Source: Aureococcus anophagefferens
Taxonomy: Eukaryota > Sar > Pelagophyceae > Pelagomonadales > Pelagomonadaceae
DNA: 50,987 nt
Reading direction: 5' to 3'
Assembly: GCF_000186865.1 (NCBI RefSeq)
Contig: NW_008705568.1
Location: 1,836,642 to 1,887,628, forward strand
Under the pieces are notes generated by a model that was not told the DNA's origin, did not search any database, and saw only the letters and a list, made by a program, of their open reading frames with translations. Numbering within the stretch: position 1 is the first letter of the stretch; every line of letters starts with the position of its first letter. Shown one piece after another: positions 1-10,600 of this stretch. Both the position numbers and the translations under genes were made by a program.

Positions 1-528
1 CGCCGGCCCCGCGTCGCCGCCGCCGCCGCCGTCGGAGTCGTCGGAGTCGTCGGAGTCGACGAACTCGGCGGCGCCGAAGAGCGAGGCCTTGCCCGAGGGC
101 CGGCGGAACGCGTCGGGCACGGTCTGCGGCGCGAGGTCGCAGGCGAAGGGCGGCTCCGTCGGGCTCGGCAGCGGCGCCAGGCTCGCGACGACGGCCGGGC
201 CGTCCTCGTCGTCCGCGGCGGGCTCGTCGCCGGGGCTTTCCGCGGCGAAGCGGGCGCCGGCGCCGGCGGCCGCGTCCGGGTCCTCGGCCGCGTGCGGCGG
301 CGGCGGGGGCGCGGCGGGGCGCGGCGGGCTCGCCGGCGTCGGCGGCGGCGGGGCGCGGGCCCGGGGCGCCGGCGGCCGGTACGGGTTCGCCGCGGCCTGC
401 TTGGCCCGGTCGCCCCGCAGGCGCGCGGCGACCTTCTTCCGGAAGTCCCGGAGCTTGGCGTCGTTCGTCGACCGCCGCAGCTCCGCCCGCGCCCGCGCCG
501 CCTGGGCCGCCGCGAAGGGGTCGTCCAT
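1..528 (-). CDS. Unknown Pro/Ala/Asp-rich protein, C-terminus outside window
   Basis: An open frame runs without a stop from an ATG at 528 to the window edge, so only about 176 N-terminal residues are seen. The start reads MDDPFAAAQAARARAELRR. A charged, probably helical N-terminus (residues 1-50) is followed by a Pro/Ala-rich segment and an acidic stretch; the visible end has a repeated SDD motif (three copies, about residues 160-167) before a Gly run. Long plus-strand frames over the same DNA have much less plausible composition. The first helix could be a short interaction motif. I do not recognise the family. The gene is divergent from the kinase gene starting at 637. Confidence 0.55.
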   Translation of the reverse strand, partial: MDDPFAAAQAARARAELRRSTNDAKLRDFRKKVAARLRGDRAKQAAANPYRPPAPRARAPPPPTPASPPRPAAPPPPPHAAEDPDAAAGAGARFAAESPGDEPAADDEDGPAVVASLAPLPSPTEPPFACDLAPQTVPDAFRRPSGKASLFGAAEFVDSDDSDDSDGGGGGDAGPA

Positions 529-636
529 GTTTGAAAACGCTTCGGGGGAGGAGGCTGCCCGGAGTCGAATTGGCACCACACGGTTCACCAACCGTCCGTG
601 CCGCGATCGTGCCGCGCCAACCGGGGCTGCCTCGCA
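529..636. promoter_or_regulatory. Divergent promoter interval with a strong hairpin
   Basis: This 108-bp gap separates the start codons of the minus-strand gene (528) and the kinase gene (637), so it must carry both promoters. It holds an interrupted inverted repeat at 572-602: GGCAC pairs with GTGCC, and inside it ACGGTT pairs with AACCGT around a 4-base loop. I found no TATA-like motif. Its role is unknown. Confidence 0.4.
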
Positions 637-3600
637 ATGGTCACGCTCGCCTCCCGGGCGTTCAGCAACCTCGCGGCGTCCGAGGGCGCGGAGCGGCGGT
701 CGTCGCCCGCGCCGCTCCGCGCGCCCGACGACGCGCCGCGCCGCGGCTCGGCCGCGGCCGCGGCCCTCGACGACGACGAGCGGCGCCTGCGGCGCCGCGA
801 GTCCCAGGCGCTCGGCGCCGCGGCGGACCGCGTCACGCCGAGCCCCGCGGCCCTCAAGCGCATGTCCCAGGTCGGCCTCGCGCCGCCGGGCGCCGGCCAC
901 CTGTCCATCTCCGCCATCGCGAAGCTCAAGACTGTGTGGAAATCAACCACTGGTTTCGGGGGTCCCCACCAAACTTCAGAACTCTCTATCTCAATCAAAT
1001 CGAAGTCGATTCGGCTGATTTTTGGACGGATCGATTGCTCTCGTCGAGTTCTCGAAGCACAGCAGAAAGCGTTGCGTCGAAACGTTCGCATACGCGCACA
1101 TTGAAGTCGGGTTGAAGATTTGATTTCCACACAGGCTCAAGAGCAAGGCGAAGCAGGCCCGGGAGCACACGCAGCAGAACCGGAAGAAGCGCGCGGCCAT
1201 CGTCGACACGCGCGCGCACCACGACGACGCCGACGGCGACGCCGACGACGACGACCGCGAGCGGCCGCCGGCGGTCAAGTCCGCCGCGTCCAAGGCCGCG
1301 ATCCTCGACGCGCTCCGCGACCACCGCTACTTCTCCGCCATCCCGACGAAGGAGCTGCTCCGCATGGCCAAGACGACGTTGGAGGTCCGAACCTACGCCG
1401 GCGCCAACATCCTCACGCAGGGCGAGCACGGCGACGAGTTCTACGTCCTCGAGTCCGGCGCCGCGGAGATCCTCGTCGACGACGTCAAGGTCGGCGCCTA
1501 CGGCGCCGGCGCGACGTTCGGCGAGCTCGCGCTCCTCTACCGGGCGCCGCGCGCGGCGACGATCCGCGCCCTCGAGGACTGCCGCTGCTGGGTCGTCGAC
1601 TCCAAGACCTTCCGCAAGGTCGTCATCGACGCGCGGCGCGCGCAGGAGTCGTCGCGCGCGGACTTTCTGCGGAAGCTGCCGCTCTTCGCGGACTTCGACT
1701 TCGTGTTCCTGAGCCGGCTGGCCAACTCGCTGGAGACGTGCCGCTTCCAGCGGGGCGAGGCCATCATCCGCCAGGGCGACGTCGGCGAGTCCATGTTCAT
1801 CATCGAGGCGGGCGCGGTCAAGGTCGAGCAGTCCGCGGGCTTCCGGACGCGCCACCTCGTGACGCTCCGGCCCGGCGACTACTTCGGGGAGATGGCGCTG
1901 CTCCACAACCTGCCCCGCGCGGCGACGTGCATCGCCGAGTGCGAGGAGGACGAGGTCGTCAAGTGCGTGTCCATGCGCCGGTCGCACTTCGAGAGCCTCT
2001 TCGGCAACCTGAAGGACATGATGGAGCGGCAGGTCAAGCGGCGCATCCTCAAGTCGCTGGTCATCTTCGAGGCCGTGTCCGACGCGGCCATCGACGTCGC
2101 CGCGGAGAAGATGCGCGTCGCCGAGTACGCGCGCGGCGACTCCATCGTCGTCGAGGGCGAGGAGGGCAACAAGCTCTTCATCATCCAGAAGGGCCGCGTC
2201 AAGGTCACCAAGGCCACGTTCAACGACCGCGACGAGGTCAGCGGCCAGACCCAGCTGGGCATCCTCGAGGACAACGCGTGCTTCGGCGAGAAGTCGCTCG
2301 TCGAGAGCGGGCCGCGGAACGCGACGGTGACGGCGCTCTCGGAGGCCGTCGTCTGCTACTGGCTCGGCCGCCGCGAGTACGAGCTCTGCATCGAGAACCA
2401 GGAGGCGCCCGACGAGGACGTCGCGGAGGCGGACGCGGCGCAGAGCGCGCCCGAGGCGCCGCGCTTCGTCGTCTCGGACCCGTCGACGCCGGGGCCGCGA
2501 ACGGGCGATTCAACGTCGCTTCAACGTGAGTGTGCCGCGCGCGCGCGTTCCGGAAACAGCATCCGCGCTTCGACACCGCTCCGAGAGATGATCGCTCGTC
2601 CCAAAATCAGCCGAAACGAGTGGAACACGGCCGAGATCGGAGCCTTTGACGTTGGGCACCAGGTCGAAGCTCAAGATCGCGTCGCTCCTGGGCCAGGGCG
2701 GCTTCGGCCGCGTGCTCCTCGTCGAGCACAAGCACCCCCACAAGCTCATGGCGCTCAAGGCCATGTCGAAGAAGGCCGTCACGGACGCGAAGCAGGAGAA
2801 GACGCTCTTGGCGGAGCGCGACTGCATCGAGAAGTTCGACCACGCGTTCGTCGTCGGCTTCTACGGCGCGTTCCAGGACCGCGACTTCGTCTACCTCGCC
2901 ATCGAGTACGCCGCGGGCGGCGACCTCTACAGCTTCATGTACGAGCGCGAGGAGCAGTCGCGCCGGTTCCGGGGCCCGCTCGGCGGCCTCGACGCGCGGA
3001 CGTCGCGGTTCTACCTCGGCTGCATCGCGCTGGGCCTCGAGCACCTCCACGGCCACCACGTCGCCTGGCGCGACCTCAAGCCGGAGAACATCCTCTTCGA
3101 CCCGCGGGGCTACGTGAAGCTCAGCGACTTTGGCTTCGCGAAGGAGTTCGTCCACGAGGACCACGACGGCGGCGGGCCGGGCCGGACCCGCATCTTCGAC
3201 CCGACTTCCATGGGAGCGTCTTCGACGCGAGAGTTTCTTGCGTGCTTCGAGACCTCGGTGAGAGCCATCGAGTCGTCCAAACATCAGCCGAATCGACGTC
3301 GATGTGACCGAGAGGCTCGACGTTTGGCCGGGACGTCCCAAACCGGCGGTCGAATTTGCACACAGGCGGCGAGGACGCGCGGACGTTCACGCTCTGCGGC
3401 ACGCCCGACTACCTCGCGCCGGAGATCGTGCTGAGCCAGGGCCACGACAAGGCCGTCGACTTCTGGGCGCTGGGCGTTTTAGCCTACGAGCTCTGCTACG
3501 CGCGGACGCCGTTCGCGCACGACAGCCAGGGCGAGCTCTTCCAGAACATCCTCCAGGCGTCGACGCTCGTCCACGAGGACGACACGTGGCCGGGGCCCTG

Positions 3601-3961
3601 CCCGGCCGACGTCCGGTCCCTCGTGACGGAGCTCCTCCACACGCAGCCGTCCTTCCGCCTCGGCAACGGCGCGAACGGCTTCGCGTCGATCAAGCGCCAC
3701 GCGTTCTTCCACAAGGTCGACCCGTCCGAGTTCGCGTGGGCGCCGCTCGGTGCCTGCGACGCGGCCGCGCTCCCGCCGCCCCGCGCGCCGCCCGCCGCGG
3801 CGAACCCGCTCGCGCCGACGAACTTCGCGCCCGACGCCGACGTCGAGGGCTACGACGACACGGTCTACGCGGGCGCGCAGGAGGTCTTCGAGCGCTGGTC
3901 CGAGCTCCACGACGAGCACGGCACGCTCTTCGACGCGTCGGACCTCCACATGGCCAAGTAG
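637..3961 (+). CDS. Cyclic-nucleotide-dependent AGC protein kinase (PKG-like)
   Basis: Four exons (637-923, 1135-2481, 2663-3168, 3366-3961) join in frame to about 911 residues; all three introns are introners. A disordered N-terminus is followed by three cyclic-nucleotide-binding domains, each with a phosphate-binding cassette: FGELALLYRAPRAAT (about residue 224), FGEMALLHNLPRAAT (about 347) and FGEKSLVESGPRNAT (about 478). The kinase domain has GQGGFGRV (about 554), the VAIK-type lysine in MALKAM (about 575), WRDLKPEN (about 679), DFG (about 699) and GTPDYLAPE (about 724). PKG-family enzymes phosphorylate Ser/Thr when cGMP or cAMP releases autoinhibition; regulatory and catalytic parts on one chain is the PKG layout. 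The catalytic-loop residue before RD is Trp instead of the usual His/Tyr. No C-terminal hydrophobic motif is evident. The ATG at 637 is the first in frame. Which nucleotide binds cannot be told from sequence. Confidence 0.9.
932..1134 (+). mobile_element. Introner A1 (family A) in kinase gene
   Basis: A 203-bp element with a perfect 14-bp terminal inverted repeat (TIR), CTGTGTGGAAATCA, and a perfect 8-bp TSD, GCTCAAGA (924-931 and 1135-1142). Predicted intron 924-1134: GC donor from the left TSD, CACACAG acceptor from the element, phase 2, restoring K-L-K. Strand given is that of the host gene, as for all introners here. Confidence 0.92.
2490..2662 (+). mobile_element. Introner B1 (family B) in kinase gene
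   Basis: A 173-bp family B element. TSD is GTCGACGC/GTCGAAGC (2482-2489, 2663-2670; one mismatch). The upstream end has decayed to CGGGGCCGCG and the downstream end reads GGGCACCAG. Predicted intron 2482-2662 has a GT donor, phase 2, and joins DP to SKLKIASLLG just before the kinase domain. Confidence 0.85.
3177..3365 (+). mobile_element. Introner A2 (family A) in kinase gene
   Basis: A 189-bp diverged family A copy in the opposite orientation to A1. TSD is GCGGCGGG/GCGGCGAG (3169-3176, 3366-3373). The upstream end has changed to CCGGGCCGG, while the downstream end keeps GCACACAG. Predicted intron 3169-3365, GC donor, phase 1. It lies between DFG and the activation-loop GTPDYLAPE. Confidence 0.88.
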
Positions 3962-3999
3962 GGGGGGGCTCGGTACACGGCGGCGGCGCGATAACCTGG

Positions 4000-4408
4000 T
4001 CGGCCTTCGACGACCGGAAGCTCGCGGCGTCCTCCGCGCCGCGGGCGCGCTGCGTCGACTTTTCGCGCGTCGCCCCGCGGGCCCGACGACGCGCGCGCGG
4101 ACGCGGACGCGCTGGCGCGCCACGTCGCGGCGGCGGCCGCGGTGCTCGACGCGGGCGTCGGCGTCGGCGTCCCGCTCGCGGCGGCCGCGGCGCCGGTCCT
4201 CGACACGGCCCTCGCGGGGCTCAAGGACGCGCTCGCCGCGCCGGGCGGCAAGGCCAAGAAGGCCGCCGCGCCCGCGCTCAAGGACGCGTCCGTCTCCTAC
4301 GACGCGCCCACGGAGCCCAAGGCCGACCTCACCGCGCGGGTCAAGCGCCGCGTCGCCGACGCCATCCGCGACGACGGACGAGGCGCCCCCTTCTCCCTGG
4401 CGGCCTAG
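4000..4408 (+). pseudogene. Small Ala/Lys-rich unknown gene, 5' end and frame broken
   Basis: Two open stretches in different frames look like one protein. The first (about 4000-4078) reads SAFDDRKLAASSAP and the second (about 4078-4408) starts RGPDDARADADAL and ends at TAG 4406-4408. A one-base change in the C/G-rich run near 4075-4085 would join them. No ATG is visible upstream before the stops that follow the kinase gene. The second part is helical and Ala-rich, with AAAAAVLDAG and KAKKAAAPALKDA. Family unknown. It may be a real small gene with a sequence error, or a decayed one. Confidence 0.3.
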
Positions 4409-4474
4409 TAAGATGGGGCCGTGTATTGGTTGGCGGGCGGCTCGGAGTTCTGAATCTTCAAGGTCCAGTGCCGC

Positions 4475-6239
4475 CTAAGAGAAGTGCTCCACTAGGACAT
4501 CGTCGGCAGGCTCTGGCGCCTTGTAGTTTGGGATCGTTGACACGGTCTCCGATGCGGTCTTCTGCTCCACTTGCACGTCGTCGGTAGCCTCTGGTGCCTT
4601 GTAGTTCGCGATCGTTGACACGGTCTCTGATGCGGTCTTCTGCTCCCAGGCCCGAACGAAGCGCGTGAGGCGCTTCGCGTGGCCGAGTGGGATTCCAAGG
4701 TCCACGAGCTCCGGCGTATCGCACTCGCGAAGCTCGCTGAGCGTTCGGATCTCGGCGTTGACGAGCAACATCGCGTAAGCGACGTAGACCGGCGGGAGGC
4801 ACTCAGCCGAAAAGATGCGGTCGCTTTTCTTGAAGAGGTTCTTGTCTCGCGCATATTGCTCGAAGTACGTTTGCTTGAGTAATTCTAGGAGCGGACGCGT
4901 CTCGATGCTCTTGAAATGGTCGAGGTCAATTTTGTCAAACACCTAAAAGTGAGAACGCAGGCTCACGTTTCGTTTCTGGTGCGGGCGCAGCAGCGCGCGA
5001 GCGTGACCAAACGAAACTTGCGCATGAGTCCAAAAGAGAGGCAGAACAACCTGCATGTATGCGCGGCAGCGGAGTCGAGGTTGCTTGTGGATGCCTGGAC
5101 GCGGGCATGCACGTTCCCATAATCCCACCAATGATCACGACAGACTGCATTCTATTTGTGAACCCGTAGGGTGAAAAGTCAGGCTCCGGTTCAAAAAATA
5201 CTCCACCGGAGTAGCCGTTCTTTCTGCAGAAATAGTCGGGGACTTTGATGACGATGAGGTAGTAGAGCGAGATGTAGAACGAGAGGGTGGCGCCAATCAA
5301 CGCTGTGACCTGCGAACGCAAGTGTGGGCGCACGCTCTTGAGAAGCTCCACGCGGAGATCAACCGCCAGAAGCACGGCCCATCGCGTCCAGCTCCACCAG
5401 CGTCGCATGATCTCCTGTGTACCTGTGCAGGAGTTCTCCGACGGCTGGTCGTTTAGTCGTGGACGCTGGGGCCGACGAGCTTGGAAATACGGTGCAGATC
5501 GCTTGTCACTGAAGTCCGTGTTTGTCATAAACAGGTACACGAACAGCGAAATGAAGACAACGACGGTGTTGAGGACGATGCTCGTGATACTGTACGCGAT
5601 GAACCGGTCCATGACACGGTGGGAGTGAAAGTTTGGGGGGGTACCGTTGGCGAACTCAACCTGCTCGTACTTGACGCGGTCCACGTGGTCCGTGATTTCG
5701 TCATACCTGCGCACGTGCGCCGGTCCGAGCGCCCGTGCGCCGGTCCCAGCGCCGGCCTACGTTGCGCGCCGGTGCCGACTCCACCGACGTCGGCAGCGCC
5801 ACCGCCATGCTGAGAAGCAGCGCGCCGATGATGCCGAGCAAGTTGACGAGCGCAGCCGCCTGCTCCTCGGTTGGCGCCTTGTCGAAGATCAAATCATAAA
5901 ACAAGTTCACGAACGGAATCTTCATCACCTGCGGGCGCGCGGGGACGCACACCGTCGGGCTGCGCGCCGGCTGCCACAATCCACGACGCGGGCGAGATCA
6001 CGTGCCGCCAGGGCGACTTCTTGCCGCCCAGATTCTCGAGCATGCCCGCCTCCTTGGACGCGAAGTACTCCCTGCGCGCGCCCATTCGTGCGATTGGCTG
6101 TGGACGCCGGCGCGCGCATAATTTCGTCGTCAGTGATGCGGTCGGCTTGGAGGCTGGTCGTCGAGGGAGGCTGCCGCTCGCGCGCATTCTGCGCGGAGTC
6201 CAAATAAACTTTTTTAGCAGAGCCCCAGTGCCTCGACAT
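4475..6239 (-). CDS. Multi-pass membrane protein with C-terminal SAM-like region
   Basis: Several open stretches separated by short introns form one minus-strand gene starting at ATG 6239 (MSRHWGSAKKVYLDSAQ). Then come a segment with REYFASKEAGMLENLGG, a membrane segment (NLLGIIGALLLSMAVALP), the exon from 5706 (YDEITDHVDRVKYEQVEF) with a second hydrophobic helix (SIVLNTVVVFISLFVYLF), a third and fourth (ALIGATLSFYISLYYLIV; SVVIIGG), and a last exon (about 4942-4475) starting VFDKIDLDHF. That exon contains a SAM-like stretch (LSELRECDTPELVDLGI) and a 26-residue tandem repeat. Likely introns are about 5707-5779, about 5932-5980 and one ending at 4943; other boundaries are uncertain. Lower GC than its neighbours. 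Family not recognised. Confidence 0.6.
4487..4642 (-). repeat. 78-bp coding tandem repeat, two copies
   Basis: Two adjacent 78-bp units starting at 4487 and 4565 encode 26-residue repeats. Each unit begins QKTASETVSTI and continues with NYKAPE at the C-terminus of the membrane protein. The period is a multiple of three, so copy number can change without shifting frame. Confidence 0.85.
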
Positions 6240-6537
6240 GGTGAGATCTGCTGGACCTGGAACCCAAAAGCACAATCCCAATAGCCTCGTCGTGTGCTGC
6301 CGGTCCCGAGCGGTGGGGAGTACACCGCGCTGCCAATCTCGTAATCGCGAGGAGTTATTTATAATTAGAATGCAGCACTTTCACGGACGGTGATCTGACG
6401 GTGCACAGCATCGCCGGTCCGGGCAGTGGCGACGCCGACGACGATCTGAGCTCAATTTTTTTGTTGCGACGCACGCCTCGCACCGGTGCGCAACCGAGCC
6501 GCTCTCTGTCGCGATCGTCGAGCAGCTCTCTGTCGCG
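6240..6537. other. Divergent intergenic region with tandem repeat at its end
   Basis: This gap lies between the membrane-protein gene (start 6239, minus) and the SURF4-like gene (start 6538, plus) and must hold both promoters. Its right end (about 6508-6590, running over the SURF4 start codon) is a degenerate tandem repeat built on GCTCTCTGTCGCGAT and GTCGAGCA. Nothing else recognisable. Confidence 0.4.
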
Positions 6538-7484
6538 ATGCTCGAGCAGCTCTCGGGCTCCCTGTCGCGGTCGTCGAGCAGCTCGGCCTTCATCGACGAG
6601 AAGCGGACGCCCATCGAGCGCCTGGGCCGCTCCGGCGCCGGGCGCGCCGTCATCGTTTTGGTGCGCTGCATGCTCGTCTTCACGCTCTTCGAGGACGGCT
6701 GCCGCGTGCTGCTCAACGGCGAGCAGCAGGCGACGCTGCTGGCCAAGGGCATGTTCGCCGGCCACGACTACCGCGAGCCGCGATTGAAGGGCGAGAGCCT
6801 CGACGACTGGAAGGCCAAGAAGGCGGCCGCGCGCGCGGCCTTCGACGGCAAGCGCGACCTGCTCGGGCACGGCCTCCGGGCCCTGGGCCTCGGCCAGGTC
6901 CTGGGCGCCGCGGGCGTCGTCGCGTCGCGCGACCCGTCGCGCGCCGCGGCCGCGATGGCCGCCGTCGTCGCGCTCAACCTCGCGACGTTCGCGACGTTCG
7001 TCGACGCGAGCGCGCACATCCACGGCGTCGCGTCCTTCGTCTGCCGCGGCAGCGGGTCCCTCGGCGGCCTCGCGGCGCTCGTCGCGCACGCGCGCTCGGA
7101 GCGCGTCGGCAAGGCGTCGTCGTCGCTCGAGGCCTCGGACGCGCACGTCGCCGCCTCGCGGCGCGCGTCCTCCTCGCGCCNTANTTCGTCGCCTCGGGCC
7201 TCTTCCACGGCGCGGGGGCCGCGTCCGCGGCCGTGGGCGTCGGCGGCGCCGCCGCGCTCGTCGCGGGCTTCTCCTTCGACCACGCGGCGCTCCTCCTCCT
7301 CGCGCTCCTCGTCGTCCACGGCCTCGGCGGNTACGCCGCGCTCCTCCACCACCACACGAAGCACCGGGACGCCCTGCTCTACGCCTTCGCCCAGGACCTC
7401 AGCGTCCTCGGCACGCTCGCGCTCCTCCGCCTCACGGGGCCGGGCGGCCTCAGCGTCGACGCGCGCCGCGCGAAGCGCGAGTAG
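6538..7484 (+). CDS. SURF4: SURF4/Erv29-like ER cargo receptor, frame break at Ns
   Basis: The ATG at 6538 opens a frame with ERLGRSGAGRAVIVLVRCML then VFTLFEDGCRVLL, matching the SURF4 signature of a hydrophobic helix followed by a LEDG-like motif. The C-terminus (DLSVLGTLALLRLTGPGGLS, then VDARRAKRE) matches the conserved SURF4 end with GPGGxSxD and a charged tail. SURF4 proteins are multi-pass receptors that load soluble cargo into COPII vesicles leaving the ER; the tail acts in Golgi-to-ER retrieval. The first part reads in one frame up to about 7170 and the rest (FVASGLFHGAG to the stop at 7484) in another. Unresolved bases sit at 7181, 7184 and 7331, so the shift is probably a sequence error. 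About 315 residues if repaired, slightly longer than usual. Confidence 0.82.
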
Positions 7485-7649
7485 GGCGCCATTTTAACCC
7501 AAGCCGGCGCGTCGGCGACGCCCGCGGCAGCCCCGTCGCCCGCGGCCGGGATCTCCGCCTCCGTCCGCGCGCGCGCGGCGCGCGCTTCGAAGGTAGACCG
7601 AAACCTTTAAGGCGGAAGTCTATACGAGACGAGCAACGACGCCGGCGCC

Positions 7650-10600
7650 TCAGGCGGCCCCGCACCGGTCCGCGGCCGCGGCCTCGAGGACGCTCCGGAC
7701 GCGGCCGACGTCCGCGTCGGACGCGGGCCGCGGCGCGTCGAGGAGCGCGTCGTCCGTGAGGGCCTCGAGGAGCCCGCGGGGCATGCGGTCGTCGTCGCCG
7801 AGGAGCGGGTCCGCGAGGAGCGCGTCGAGCGCGCACGCGGCGCCCGGCCGCGCGCCGGCGGCGTCGCCGCGGACGAAGGCGCCGGCGCCCGCGGCGGCGC
7901 CGCCGTCGCCGCCGAAGAGGCCCAGGCCGACGCCGCGGCGGCCGCGCAGCGCGAGGACCTTGGCGAAGGCCACGCTCGCGAGCCACGCGCGCCGGTGGTC
8001 CTCGGACGTCCGCGCGGCGCGCGCGGCGAACTTGAGCGCCGCGACCGCGCCGCGGCGCGGGTGCACGGCGCGCCCCCGCGGCGCGAGCACGAGCGTGTCG
8101 ACGACGAAGTCGAGGACGTGGGCGCAGTCCGCGAGGTCGCGCCGCCGGCCCTCCGCGCGCTCCGCGGCCGCGGAATCGTCCGCGTCGAGTTCGGCGAGCT
8201 TCCGCCGGAGCTCCGCGAGCTCCGGCGTGTCGGCCCAGTCGCCGCCGTCGTCGCCGTCGTCGCCGTAGAAGGCGCCGAGGTGCAGCTCGCCGAGCTCGCA
8301 GCGGTTCGCGACGACGAGCGCGAGGATCTCCGCGTCGAGCGGCGTCGACGCGCGCTTCGCCGGCGCGCCGTCCATTCCAAAGACGTAGAAGTAGCAGTCC
8401 TTGACGACGTAGCCGAAATCCAGGTTCGCCGGCACGAGGTCCGTCTCGTCCGCCGGCGGCGGCGGCTTGAGCCGGTTCGATAGGCGGTAGTGGAGCAGCA
8501 GCAGCGCGTCCGTCGCCGCGAACGCGGCGCACCGCGCGTCGTCCGCCGCCGCGGGCGCGGCCTCGTCGTCGTCGGAGCTCTCCGGCGCGTCGCGGTCCTC
8601 GGCGTCGCGCTCGCGGTGCCGCTTCTCGACCTCGAGCTGCTTCCGGATGCCCGCGACGACCTCGCCGAGGTCGAGGTCCGGGTAGTCGACGTCCTCGTCG
8701 GAGAAGACGTCGTCGGCCTCGCGGCGCCGCGCGTCCGCCTCCGTCCGCGTCTCGCGCCGCGTGAGCTGGCCGCTCGCGTAGGCCAGCGGCGCGAGGTCCG
8801 CGGTCCGCCGCCGGGGCGCGCGCTCGTAGCCCTCGGGCAGCACGCGCGCGTCGTCCGCGTCCGTCACGCAGTCGAGGACCTTGCGCGTCTGCGACGACAG
8901 GTCCGTGAAGAAGAGGGGCGCGCGCTCGAGGACGTCGTCGTCGCGCGCGGCCTCGGCGAAGATCGCGGCGAGCCACCCCGCGTAGCGCGCGACCTTGGCC
9001 CAGTTTTTGCCCTCGCCCGTGGGCTCCATGAAGACGTGCGTGCCGAGCCACGGCGTCGCGCCGACCTCGTGGAAGCACGCGCGCCGCGCGGCCCGCGTCG
9101 CGAGCGCCGCGCCGAGGAGCGCGTGCGCGTCCTCGAGGCAGTCGCGGACGTCCCGTTTCACGCGCCGGAGCGTCCGCTTCGGCTCGTCCAAGAGCGACGC
9201 GCAGCCCGGCGGCACGTTCCCGTGGAACGCGAGGCGCCCCAGCTCCTCGTCCCAGCCGCCCGTGCCGACGCAGTCGACGTGCGCGAAGAGCCGCGGCAGC
9301 GCGCGGGAGTTCCGCAACAGCCGGCCCGACGCGTCGTCCGCGCAGCCCTCGCGGAGCAGCCGCATGGCCCAGCGCCGCTCGCGCTTCGCGCGCGCGCTCT
9401 CCGGCGTCAGCGACGTGAAGGGCTTGACGGCGACGAAGCCGCAGCGCGACTCCTTGATGCCCAACGCCTCCTTGAGCAGGGGCACGTCGCGCCAGGGCCG
9501 CAGCGCGGGCCGCCGGAGCGCGTAGGCGTGCGCGGCCGCGTAGCCGTCGCGCTCCGGCGAGTCGAGCGCCGCGAGGCAGCCCGCGGCGACGCGCGCGGCG
9601 AGCGCGGGCAGCCGCGGCGCGCCGCGCCGCGCGCCCGGCGCCGCGGCGGCGCCGCGCGGGCCCGCCGCGGCGCCCGCGCGGAGCGCGTCGAGCACGCGCG
9701 CGACGACGGGCCGCGCGCCGAAGCCCCGGTCCCGCGCGCACGCGTCGCCGCGGCACGCGGCCGCGACGGCGTCGATCACGCCGAAGGCGTAGGCCCGCGT
9801 CGACGCGCGCGCCGACGCCGTCGCGGCGACGGCGTACGCCAGGAAGCCGCCCTCGTGCGCGCGCCGCGCGAGCCGCGCGGCGTCGGCGGCGCCGGCGTTG
9901 CGCAGCGCGGCGAAGCCCACGGGCAGCAGGAACCGCGGGTCGTAGCGGCCGTCGGCGGCGGCGCCGTCGCCGTCGCCGGACGCGACGCTGAGGCCGTCGT
10001 CGTCGGAGTCGTCGTCGGAGCCGTCGCCGCCGCCGCCGTCGTCGCCGGCGGCGCCGGGGCCCGCGCCGTCGTCGTCGTCGTCGCCGTCGTCGACGGGCGC
10101 GTCGGCGTCGTCGTCGACGCTGTCGCTCTCGCCGCCGCTCTCGCCGTCGCTCGCGCCGTCGCCGTCGCCCGCGCCGCCGTCCGCCGAGGCGCCGTCGTCG
10201 TCGTCGCCGTCGTCGTCCTCCTCGTCGTCGACGGCCGCGCGGCGGAGAGGGAAGGCCGCGGCGGCGCGCTCGAGCGCCTCCCGGTCTAACACGTCGAAGA
10301 GCCACGCGCCGCCCGGCGCCGCGGCGCCGCCGGACGCCGCCTCGGCCCAGGCCCGGAGCTCCGGCCCGTCGACGGTCGCGCCGCCGGCCTGGAGCGCGCG
10401 CAGCGCGACGCGGTCCTCGACGCGCAGCGTCGCGCCGTAGCGGCGGAGCGCGAGGCGCCGGAGCACCGCGCCGTCGCGCGTCGACCTGTGTGAAAACCAA
10501 CCACTGGTTTGGGTGGTCCTGACCAAACTTGAGAATTCTCTAGCTCGGTCAAATCGAAGTCGATTTGGCTGATTTTTGGACGGATCGATCGCTCTCGTCC

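Noticed and set aside
545..640. tRNA-like sequence on the minus strand (TTCGACTCC resembling a T arm)
   Set aside because: The bases around the supposed T loop do not pair into a five-base stem, no matching acceptor strand exists upstream, and the apparent anticodon arm is explained by a simple hairpin.
8490..10289. Long plus-strand open frame (about 600 codons) opposite URB1
   Set aside because: Arg/Val/Ala-rich composition typical of antisense frames in GC-rich codons; the minus strand carries the coherent protein and both introner junctions.
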